DNA from: Protea cynaroides
Taxonomy: Eukaryota > Streptophyta > Magnoliopsida > Proteales > Proteaceae
Assembly (NCBI GenBank): GCA_028583415.1
Contig: CM053270.1
Coordinates: 2,246,001-2,310,000 of the forward strand
Direction: 5' to 3'
DNA: 64,000 nt
Below the pieces are notes generated by a model. That model saw only the letters and a program-made list of their open reading frames with translations. It ran no database searches and was not told the origin of the DNA. Below, piece after piece: positions 20,571 through 30,189 of the stretch; position 1 is the first letter of the stretch, and each line of letters begins with the position of its first letter. Both the position numbers and the translations under genes were made by a program.

Positions 20571-22792
20571 TGTAAGACCCGTATCAAACTAACCCGGTCT
20601 TACCACCTTGAATCAGGTTTACCCATCATGGTCGAGCCAAATGAACCAAAGGCGTGAAGGAGATCGTGATCCCAAGTATCAAATCGACCCAAAAACACTT
20701 AAATAAAGGGGAGGGTCGCATACCCAGCCAGGGAGGGTCGGACCCCCCAAGACAGAAAGTCAGACCCCCTGTTTTACAGAGGGGGTCGGACACTTTAGGA
20801 TTTAGGGGTCGACGGGATCATCGACCCCCTCATCGACCCTCAGTTGCCGCCGAAAACAGAATTAGGAAATTTCCATAATTTCGGTTGGGGCTCTTTCTTA
20901 ATCTCAAAGGGACTTATTTTAGGATATTTCTACTCTATTTTAAGGACGTCCCTAGGCCTCTTTCACTCCTTTTAGAACCCTAATTGAATTGAGAGAAAGA
21001 GAATAGAAGGAAGAGAGGAAGAAGAGAAGGAAAGGAGAGAAGAAGAAAAAGGAGAAGAGTTGCAGAGAAGGAGTGTTCTTCTCAGGTAAGAATACTAATC
21101 CTATGAATTTCGTGAGACTTTGAATAGTTGAAGGAAGATGTAGGAGAAACCCAATCCATCCATCCATGGTTAGGTTTTAATGGAAACCATGGAGGATATC
21201 AATTAGACTATATATTGGGTGAAGAGAAGTTCTAATCCATAGAAAGTATGTGGAATGGACTATGGAAGAAGCCATAGGAGTTAAACAAGGAAGAATGGAT
21301 CAAAACATGTGAATATCGACCAAAACTAGAGGTGGTCGCACATAGGGTCGATAGACCCATCGACCCTGATATCAACCCTGTTACAGGGGGTCGCAGTATA
21401 CTGCTACCCTACCTGCGACCCATCCTGCGACCCTATAGATAACAGCAAGTTAGAAAATTGGAATTAAATCTAATTAAATTCTATCGACTTTGTTAGGTCT
21501 TCTAGCAATATAATATCAATATAATGGTGATTCTTAAAGCTTGAAAGAGGATCTACTAGCAAGCTAAGGTGAGGAAACAAGACCTACATTAACTGGTTAA
21601 TAATAAATTATTTTTATTTTTTTTGAATCCGGTGCCATGCTTGATTCTATGCGAATATGCTTGTAATGTGCATTCAACATGTCATCCAATATTCCTGCTA
21701 TTATTGTTCATGCATATTTAATTTTGTTTACTTATAACATGATGATGATGATTGATGCTAGGAATAAACATGTGAATGTTTGTGTGTGGTTAGTGTGCTT
21801 GATGCGAGTAGGGCATCAGGGAAAGTGTTAGGCGGTGTTTGATCCGGGCACTCTAGCTCTATCTCTAACTCAAGTCTTGTGCATTAGCATCGTCGTATTG
21901 CCATTACCTTAGCAGAACTATTGTGACGTAGGGCATCAAGGAGGGTCTCAGTCTTTGAGTCCTATACTCTACCGGGGGGCCTTAGCTCTATCTCTATGGG
22001 TGCACTGAGGGATGCTGGGGTGAGGCCTTGGATACACTGTTTGACATTAGGATTGGTTAGTAGCGAGCCCCGTTTGCAGCCCTAGCCATCAGGGGTTTAT
22101 TTTTTGGTATGGAGTTGTGCATCGATAAACATGACCTTCGTTGTACAATGTTCATTGTGGGTGCTGTGGGCGACGGTGAGAGGTTCATCGGGCGTATCCA
22201 CACTCTCGTGCATAGAGGTGTGGCGGCCTCCTATCCTTTCTATAGCACAGTGCAAACGTAAAACCAGACCAAAGATATGAATTGAATCGCATGCATATGT
22301 ATTGTTGCATTGTTTTGTTTGCTCACTGAGTCATGATGTGTGCTCACCCTCTCGACGTCGAATATTTTTAGTTGATGATGCAGGTACCACTGTTGCAGAT
22401 TATATTAATGCTCCAACGTATGGACATGTGGCGGCGATTGAAGCTGAAGATGTAGAGGATACGCATGACTCCTCTTACGAGTGCAACTCATGCGTATTCG
22501 TTTAGGGTTTTTCTTTTATTTAATTATTTGGATTTATTAAAGGGATGTAATGATATTTATTTATGTCTTAGTTAATGCAGAATAATTTGGTATTTAAATA
22601 TTAATATCACATTTAGATTCTTCAGTTCATTTTATTATAAGACTTCCGCTATTGTATATTTACTCTGATTATGAATGTAGATGTATGGGGTTTAGATAAC
22701 ACGGAAATAGCCTACTCGAGATCCTGGTTGAACTGTTGGTTTGTTAGCGGTTCATCACACCATTCTGAATAGTGTGGAATTGGGGTGTGACA
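20571..22792 (+). repeat. Element B 5' LTR
   Basis: 2222 bp, TGTAAGACCC...TGTGACA. A degenerate TATA region TCTATTTTAAGG lies near 20935. A consensus donor TTCTCAG|GTAAGA is at 21085/21086. GGGTCGA/TCGACCC words cluster at 20700-20850 and 21325-21440. The 14-mer TAGCTCTATCTCTA is at 21854-21867 and 21983-21996. The small conserved frame is at 22371-22505. Confidence 0.95.
22371..22505 (+). CDS. Conserved small LTR ORF, element B 5' LTR (no ATG)
   Basis: This frame reads VDDAGTTVADYINAPTYGHV, then EDTHDSSYECNSCVF and a stop. The Met present in A, C and D (as DYMNAP/DFMYAP) is Ile (ATT) here, so this copy may have lost its start, or it may be reached by splicing at TTTTTAG (ending 22370) or GATGCAG. 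Upstream bases are not frame-conserved among elements, which fits a 3' exon or a short ORF. Confidence 0.3.
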   Translation, partial: VDDAGTTVADYINAPTYGHVAAIEAEDVEDTHDSSYECNSCVFV

Positions 22793-22795
22793 ACT

Positions 22796-22807
22796 TGGTA
22801 TCAGAGC
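22796..22807 (+). other. Element B primer binding site (tRNA-iMet)
   Basis: TGGTATCAGAGC three bases after the LTR end TGTGACA. Confidence 0.92.
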
Positions 22808-23012
22808 TTTCCAGGCCTTGTTCGCTAAATCAACATACCTTCACGATAGATTATGAACTGTGATAGGATAAAAGTAAAAACTATAATAATAACACACTAT
22901 AAGCACAAGTGATGTTTGAGATCAAATTTAAAAAGAGAATAATGCATCTATTTAAAGGAGAAACAATTTTAAATACAATAAGAGAGAAACAAATATGTAT
23001 TAATATTTAAAG

Positions 23013-23046
23013 CAGAGTACAGTCCACAACCCGGACAATTACTCTG
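23013..23046 (+). other. Conserved stem-loop downstream of PBS (B)
   Basis: CAGAGTACAGTCC and GGACAATTACTCTG flank the loop ACAACCC. Seven outer and four inner pairs form. It lies 205 nt after the PBS and 30 nt beyond the stop of the opposite-strand gene. It is the same structure as in A and C. Confidence 0.55.
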
Positions 23047-23075
23047 TATTACAAAGAAAAAGTAAGGAAATACAA

Positions 23076-24344
23076 TCATGAAGCTGGAGGTGAAGGAGGA
23101 GGCGGTGCCTCGCCGTCTCTGTCATAGTCCTCAGCATAGACTCTAGTCAACCAGGCTACCTGAGTCTGGGTCGCCTGAAGACTAGCTATGAGATCAGCCA
23201 CCCACTGATCAGTCCGGCGCTGAGCGTCTAGAAGCTCCCCCATCCTCAGATCTGATGCACGCTGAGCCTCTCTGATATCTTGAAACATACTCAGCACGTC
23301 ATCAGAAGGTGGGTGTAAATGACCAGCTGCATGTGAAGGACCAGCCACAAAAGATGTACTCGCTCCAGCAGCATGTGTAGAAGAAGGAGGTGGTATGGAA
23401 TCCACATCCATGTAAAGACGATCATCATCCCCGACAGCACCACCAGGGACCCCAGCTGCAGCTGCTGCTGCCTCAGCGTCAGCCATCTCCACGCGAGTGT
23501 GATGGCACACCATCGCGTTCCTCTCCTCATCACTGACCTGGGCATCCCGCATACCCATCCTGCAGATGGCATCCCAATCCAGAGGAGCAGAGAAGGATTT
23601 TTCCTGAATCTTCTCATCCAACAAATCCACACCCAGGCGGGTCAGCAGTTTAGTGATCATACGTCCATAGGGTAGATTACCCCTATGACTGGGCAATGTG
23701 GCACTGATCATAGTCCGCATGATGATGTAAGGTAGGCATACAGGCTGCCTAATATAGATGCAGTATAGCAGATACTGGGTTAACTAGGAGATCCTCTCAT
23801 ACTGTCCACTCTGCAGAATCAGGTTGTGCTGAATGATCTTACAGTACACCCGTGGATCCGAACATAGATAACTCGCTTTCATCTCCCAGCGATCAAATTG
23901 GATGAGCTGTCTGTCTATCTCAGCCCTCATCTGCAAAGAAAGGAACTGGTGCTCTCCAGGAGCACAGAACACCATAGGGCCATCATAAGAAATGCCCAAC
24001 AAATCCGCTAGCTGCCGGTAATCAAAGGAGACCTCAACTCCCTTGACGTAGCTAGTAATCCTGAGCTCGTGACCCCTATCTACATCATTATAATCCCCCA
24101 CCACCTAGAGATTATAATAAAACTGGCGCACCAAATCCGGGCAGATGCAGGCGTCATAGGTGATGACAGGAAGCCAACCCATGTCACCAAATGCTCCCTC
24201 TACATTGAACAAGGCTAGGCTAGCCAAGTCCACCAGTAGACCACCCTCTACCTTTTTACGGGCAAAGCGGGCATACTGAGTCTCAGCTTCATTGGTACGC
24301 AAGCGGAGACGGTCGCGAATACTAGGAACCTTGGTGCGAGCCAT
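23076..24344 (-). pseudogene. Element B opposite-strand gene, broken by two stops
   Basis: Collinear along its whole length with the intact 425-codon gene of element C. It starts MARTKVPSIRDRLRLRTNEA. The first stop (TAG where C has CAG, after the FYYNL residues) is at about 24105 and the second (TAG for CAG before LTQ) at about 23784. The last 214 codons (23720-23076) are open and hold the GNLPYGRMITKLLTRLG block, an Ala/Gly/Pro-rich spacer, the DVLSMFQDIREAQRASDLR helix and the C-terminal AEDYDRDGEAPPPPSPPAS. Both stops are C-to-T changes on the coding strand. See C's copy for the family discussion. Confidence 0.8.
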
Positions 24345-24349
24345 GATAT

Positions 24350-24793
24350 CTGTAGACCACAATGAAAAACAGATAATGGATTAGTAAGATAGAAAAATCA
24401 CAAAAATTTCAACATTATAACGACGTAAGTTGACCAAAAGCCTCACTTGTCACCCATACAATGTGGGCAGGAGGACTTACGTAGGTTCTAAACTATCCTG
24501 CAATACTCATACAGTCGGAAATTTTAACTAACGGAACCCAATTTGAAGAAATTTTGAGAAATCCTAAAATCTTGACAAATTAGGGAAAAAAGAGAAAATT
24601 TCGAGTTTCTCGATAACCAACCAATGAAACTCAAATATTTTTGAGGGCTTTCGTCCATTGACTCACCAACAACAAAAGCCCCAATAAAAATCAAATTTTT
24701 ACGGTTGGAAAAAGTTTAATTTGAAGAAAACGTATTATGTAAATGAAAACCTAGAAAAGAAAACCTAAAAATAGGTAAATGGAGAAGAAATAC
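24350..24793 (-). other. 5'UTR intron of the opposite-strand gene (B)
   Basis: On the minus strand a donor CCCTACAG|GTATTTCTTCTC (intron starts at 24793) and an acceptor TCTACAG (ends 24350) lie 5 nt before the ATG. Element C has CCCTACAG|GTATATCCTCTC and TTTGCAG at matching sites, with 425 nt between them against 444 here. Motif and position conservation support a real intron. Confidence 0.5.
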
Positions 24794-25348
24794 CTGTAGG
24801 GAGGATGTAGGTGTCGAGAAACGTAACCCAAATGGCCAATGTAGTGGAATCTGCACTGTAGCAACCCAGAGGAAAGAAGCCGAGTTGAAACGGAGGGGAA
24901 AGAATGAGAAATGAACTCAAATCGGACCTTAAAAATCTAATTTTTAGTCTGAGGGTCGCAGAATTCGACCCAAAGAGTCGACCCTCATATCGACCCCCAT
25001 ATCGACCCACGGCTTTTGGTGATCTGACAGAAAACCAAGGGTCGAACACAGGGTCGAACATACATCGACCCCTATATCGACCCACTGCTCTCGGTAACCT
25101 GACAGGGAACCAGGGGTCGCATCGAGGGTCGCACACCCATCGACCCTCACATCGACCCTCGACTCTCGGAAAAAATCAGAAATTCCCAGGGTCGATCTTA
25201 GGGTCGCATATACCATCGACCCTCACTATCGACCCTATATAGAAAGGACAGTAATTTACCCAGAATGATCTGAAAATTTTGAAATTTACATTGGTTAGTG
25301 TATCTACATGAAGTATAAATGATTGCCTCACGTATCTTATGATTTTCA
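24794..25348. promoter_or_regulatory. Divergent intergenic region with GGGTCG arrays (B)
   Basis: This lies between the two head-to-head genes. From 24955 to 25235 it contains more than fifteen GGGTCG/CGACCC words in both orientations, so it can pair with itself. The opposite-strand transcript presumably starts here. No TATA box is evident. The region ends at the gag acceptor TTTTCAG. Confidence 0.45.
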
Positions 25349-25373
25349 GGCATCACTACTACCAGTGAAGGAC

Positions 25374-26631
25374 ATGGCCGGACGAAGAGTAACCAGGCAA
25401 AGTCGTAACACGGTTCCACCACCGCCACCAGTGGAGGAAACCAGTCCAAACAATCTGAATGGACAGGGTAATCCACAAGTTGCACCACCAGTGAACCAGG
25501 GCCCGGCAATTCCTACTAATCTGCCACCCCCACCACCGGAACTGACTACCGTGGTGATAAATCTGGCACAACAACTTCAGCAGATGCAACATGCACAAGC
25601 CCATATGCAGGCTATGATGGGAATGATGTTCCAGGTGGCACAAACTACACCTATGCCGGCTGGGCAAGCCAATGCAACACCGGTGGGTAACCACCAAGCA
25701 CCACAACCACCAGCTGCACAGATTCCAGCCCATCACCCGGAACCAGTGCAAGGGAATTTCCAATATCCACAACCTATGTATGGAGCATATGCTCCAGTGC
25801 AGTTAGATCATTCTGGACTTATTGAGAGATTCCTAAAGATGAAACCCAATGAGTTCAACGGTAAATCGTTCGAACCATTATGGTCAGCACACTGGATCGA
25901 CGAGATGGAGAGAAATTTCGTGATGATGACCATTACAGAGGAGGAGAAGGTATTATGTGCCACCTTCATGCTAAAAGGTGACGCACATCATTAGTGGAAA
26001 TCTACAAGGGACTATCTGATAACCAAACACGCCCTATTGACCTGGGCTATATATAGGGAAGCTTTCTTTGAGAAGTATTTTCCCCGAAGCTTCAAGGATT
26101 CTATGGAGAAAGAGTTCCTGAGTTTGTATCAGGGACAGATGACAGTGGACGCGTATCAACAGCGTTATGAGGAGCTATTTTTCTTTGCACCACTGAACAT
26201 GTAAGAAGAGGACACCAAAACCCGTAGGTTTGTCATGGGACTCAGAGGAAGCATCAGAGAGCACGTACTGGGGTTAGACAAGAGAATTTATAATGAAGCC
26301 GTGCAAATTGCTCGAGTTATTGAGTCGAGCCAGAAGGAAAGCTATTTTATGCAAAACAGAGGTGTGAAAAGGCCAGCTGGTAATTCTTACAACGGAGGTA
26401 ATAACAAGACATACAAGCCTTTCCGTACTCAGAATTTTACCGCTGCACCCAAGACCACTCAAGCAGCTCAGCAGCAACCAAAGCCAAATACTGAAAGTCC
26501 AAGATGTTATAACTGCAATCAAGTGGGACATATGATGAGAGAGTGTCCTAAACCCAGGAAGCAACAACATCAAGGACGAGTTTATGCTGTTACGTCTGAG
26601 GAAGCTGCCGCATCACCCGATGTGGTAACAG
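25374..26631 (+). pseudogene. Element B gag, two nonsense mutations
   Basis: Starts MAGRRVTRQSRN with a Pro/Gln-rich N-terminus, then a LAQQLQQMQHAQAHMQAMMG helix, the capsid-type region with EMERNF and FMLKGDAHH, the YQQRYEELFFFAP block, and a CCHC zinc knuckle beginning CYNCNQVGHM. TAG at 25992-25994 replaces a Trp and TAA at 26202-26204 replaces a Gln; both are transitions. The frame otherwise runs to DVVTG, where a mini-intron begins. Unspliced, it would stop eight bases into that intron, so gag alone comes from unspliced RNA and gag-pol from spliced RNA. Confidence 0.88.
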
Positions 26632-26699
26632 GTATGACCTAAACCTTTAAGTTGTATTACATTGTGCAAGCATGTAGACTAAGTTTAAACAAATCACAG
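26632..26699 (+). other. Gag-pro mini-intron (B)
   Basis: GTATGACCTAA starts it and AAATCACAG ends it, with a branch-like GACTAAG about 25 nt before the acceptor. Removing 68 bp joins DVVTG to IVPINGIPARVLFDSGATH in frame. The same ends and branch-like word occur in C and D. Confidence 0.55.
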
Positions 26700-29600
26700 G
26701 TATCGTACCTATAAATGGCATACCCGCCAGAGTACTCTTTGATTCAGGAGCTACTCATTCCTTTATATCTGTGTCGTTTGGAAAGAAGCTGAACTTACCA
26801 ATCAAAACATTGGACTACAAATTACTTGTACGGTCACCGATGGGGTTAGAAGTGGAATTAGAGAAAGGTTATGGGCCATGTCCAGTTCTCATTGGCGAGA
26901 AAACCTTAGATGCAACCTTGATCCAACTTGGGATGGTAGACTTTGATGTCATCTTGGGAATGGACTGGTTAGCTCGGCGTTTTGTGAAGCTATTATGTGC
27001 CAAAAAGAAGCTAACATTTAAAGACAAAGAAGGAGCAGAATTCAGTTTTGCGGGAACCAAACTTTTCCGTAAACGCATGCTCATACTCTCAGCACTAAAG
27101 GCTAAGAAGTGCCTTGAGAAGGGGGCAGTCGGGTATCTAGTATCAGTGGTCGACCTAACCAAGGAAGCACCATGAATGGAAGATATTGATGTCGTGCGGG
27201 ACTATCCTGACGTATTTCCGGAGGAACTACCAGGATTACCACCCGACAGAGCCACAGAGTTTGTGATAGACCTTATACCAGGAGCCGCACCAGTATCAAA
27301 AGCACCTTATAGAATGGCTCCTACTGAACTGAAGGAATTGAAAGTGCAACTACAGGAACTGCTGGACAAGGGTTATATTCGACCCAGTATATCACCATGG
27401 GGAGCGTCAGTATTGTTCGTAAAGAAGAAGGACGGTAGCGTTCGATTATGTATCGACTATTGGGAGTTGAATAAGCTGACAATCAAGAATCGATATCCAC
27501 TACCTAGGATCGATGACTTGTTCGATCAGTTGCAAGGGGCAAAAGTATTTTCTAAGATCGATCTTCGGTCAGGCTACTATCAGTTGAAGATTAAAGATGG
27601 TGATATTCCTAAGACAGCTTTCAAGACCAGATATGGACATTATGAATTCTTGGTCATGTCTTTTGGATTAACAAATGCACCAGCAACTTTCATGGAACTT
27701 ATGAACCGGGTTTTCCACGATATGTTGGATACGTCGGTTATTGTATTTATTGATGATATATTGGTATATTCCAAGGACAAAGAAACCCATATTAAGAACC
27801 TAAACGCCGCCCTACAACGTTTAAGGAAAGAGAAGCTATATGCCAAATTTACCAAGTGTGAATTTTGGCTAAGTGAAGTCGCCTTCCTAGGCCATGTAGT
27901 ATCCGCTGAAGGAATCAAAGTGGACCCCAGCAAGATCGAGGCTATTGTAAAGTGGGAAGCACCAAAGAGCGCTGCAGAAATTAAAAGTTTTCTGGGTCTC
28001 GCTGGTTATTATCGGAGATTGCGGAAGACTATTCCCAGATTGCCGTACCACTCACCAGTTTGACTAAGAAAGGTGAAAAGTTTGTGTGGACGGATAAATG
28101 TGAGAAGAGCTTCCAGACATTGAAGACCAGATTGATATCCGCTCCGATTTTGACTATTCCTATCCCAGGACAGCCATTTACCCTATACACTGATGCATCA
28201 GGACTGGGATTAAGAGGTGTGTTTATGCAAGGAGAACAAGTAATTGCTTATGTCTCAAGACAGTTGAAGACACATGAGAAAAACTATCCCACTCATGATT
28301 TGGAGTTAGCAGCAGTTGTACATGCTGTCAAGATATGGAGACATTACCTATACGGAGAGAAGTTCCAGATTAAGTCGGATCATAAAAGTCTTACTTATTT
28401 ATTTAATCAAAAGGAGTTGAATATGAGACAAAGAAGATGGCTGGAACTATTGAAAGACTATGATTGTGATATCCAGTATCATCCGGGGAAAGCTAAGGTA
28501 GTAGCGGATGCGTTGAGCAGAAAGGCAATGATAAAATCTCAAGGAGATGTTAGCACAACTGCAGCAATGTGTACTACCAGAATGGTATTCAATCATGGCA
28601 ACGAGCAGTATGTGATAGATACAGTGGATGGATCAGCCAACCAAGGGTTTATTCATCGGTTTTCAAATATGTTCGCTACATTGAAGATTATACCGGATGT
28701 AATTGATGAAGTGAAGACAGCTATCAAAGCAGACCCTTACCTGAGAACGGTGCAAGAAGACATCGAAAAAGGTAGAACTAACCCTGAGTTCACCTTGGAC
28801 GAAGAGAAGGTACTGAAGTACAAAGGAAGAATATGTGTATCCGAAACAGAAAGTGTGTACATTAGACACCGACTGATGAAAGAAGCCCATACCTCCATCT
28901 ATTCGATACATCCTGGAAGTAAAAAAATGTATCATGATCTAAAGAAACCATATTGGTGGAGAGGGATGAAAGTAGATGTAGCTAAGTTCGTGTCTCAATG
29001 CCTAAATTGTGAGAAAGTAAAGGCTGAACGATAAAGACCCGCAGGACTGTTACAGCCATTATCGAAACCAGCATGAAAATGGGACTGCATCACTATGGAC
29101 TTCGTCACATGATTACCACTGACTCCTCGAGTGGTTGACGCAGTTTGGGAGATTGTAGACCGTCTGACTAAGACAACTCGCTTTATACCGATACGACCTC
29201 AGTATACACTGGAAAGGTTAGCAAATCTGTATGTGGATAATATTGTTCGATTACACGGTGTACCAGAGAGCATTGTGTCCGATAGAGATCCACGATTCAC
29301 TTTCAAGTTTTGGGAAGGATTGCAAGAGGCTATGGGTACAACATTGAAGTTTAGTACTGCATTCCATCCACAGACAGATGGACAGTCAGATCGTACAATC
29401 TAGATTCTAGAAGATATGCTACGAGCATGTATAATTGATTTCAAATGATCATGGGATGAAAAGTTATCATTGATCGAGTTTTCTTATAAAAATAGCTATC
29501 AGGCTACTATACAGATGTCACCCTATGAAGCACTGTATGGCAGAAAGTGTCGAACTCCTTTATTTTGGAATAAAGTTGGAGAATGTAGTATTGTTGGGCT

Positions 29601-30189
29601 GGAATTTGTTGAAGAGACTTGTCGAGTGGTAGACATTATCAATGAAAGGGTAAGAACAGCTCAGAATCATCGAAAGCAATATGCAGATACTCGACGCAGA
29701 GATCTTGAGTTCGTCGCAGGTGATAAAGTATTCTTGAAGGTATCGCCTATGCGATGATTGAAACGGTTCGGACAGAAAGGGAAACTAAGTCCAAGATATG
29801 TCGGGTCATATGAGATTTTAGCTAAGCGTGGAAAAGTGGCTTATCAACTAGCACTACCACCATCTATGTCAAGTGTGCATGACGTATTTCATATCTCCCT
29901 ATTGAAGAAGTATGTCAAGGATCCAATGCACGTCCTGACAGTAGATTTAACCGAATTGACTGATGATTTGACATTTGAAGTAACACCAACTGAAATCACC
30001 AGCCGAAAGGTTCAATGACTACGCAACAGAGATATCTATTATGTTAAGATCACCTGGAGAAGTAGAGACATGGAAGAAATTACATGGGAAGAAGAGAATG
30101 CTATGCGAAAGCAATACCCTCACTTATTTGATTTAGAAGGTACGTACAATTTTGAGGACAAAATTTTTATAAGTAGGGGGGAGTTGTAA
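26700..30189 (+). pseudogene. Element B pol (PR-RT-RNase H-integrase-chromodomain-like), inactivated
   Basis: Protease LFDSGATHSFIS comes first; a TGA at 27173-27175 replaces an Arg; RT follows (27176-28063) with the FIDDILVYSKD catalytic block; a frameshift near 28016 precedes RNase H and the integrase zinc region (28060-29034, with QCLNC); TAA at 29032-29034 replaces a Gln. The integrase core (29035-29757) keeps SDRDPRF and HPQTDGQSD but has several stops, and the C-terminal region (29758-30189) carries RFGQKGKLSPRY, a stop at 30016-30018, then a chromodomain-like TWEEENAMRKQYP. The reading frame would run a few bases into the 3' LTR. Domain order is that of Ty3/Gypsy, with a tail like Del/Tekay chromoviruses. 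Confidence 0.88.
30167..30184 (+). other. Element B polypurine tract
   Basis: ATAAGTAGGGGGGAGT, directly before the 3' LTR start TGTAAGACCC. It is a single copy, unlike in A and D. Confidence 0.8.

Larger units (their letters stand above)
21086..25349 (+). other. Putative gag leader intron, element B
   Basis: The donor CAG|GTAAGA lies in the LTR about 150 nt after the TATA region. The acceptor GATTTTCAG ends 24 nt before the gag ATG. Splicing would remove the rest of the LTR, the primer site and the whole opposite-strand gene, giving a short-leader gag mRNA. Element C has the same pair 4260 nt apart (39669-43928), against 4264 here. It is inferred from motifs and conservation, with no transcript evidence. 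Confidence 0.45.

Noticed and set aside
23291..23632. Alternative-frame ORFs over the opposite-strand gene (23291-23632, 40708-41241, 41381-41644)
   Set aside because: Secondary frames over a constrained coding region. Only the 425-codon frame is conserved collinearly in A, B and C.
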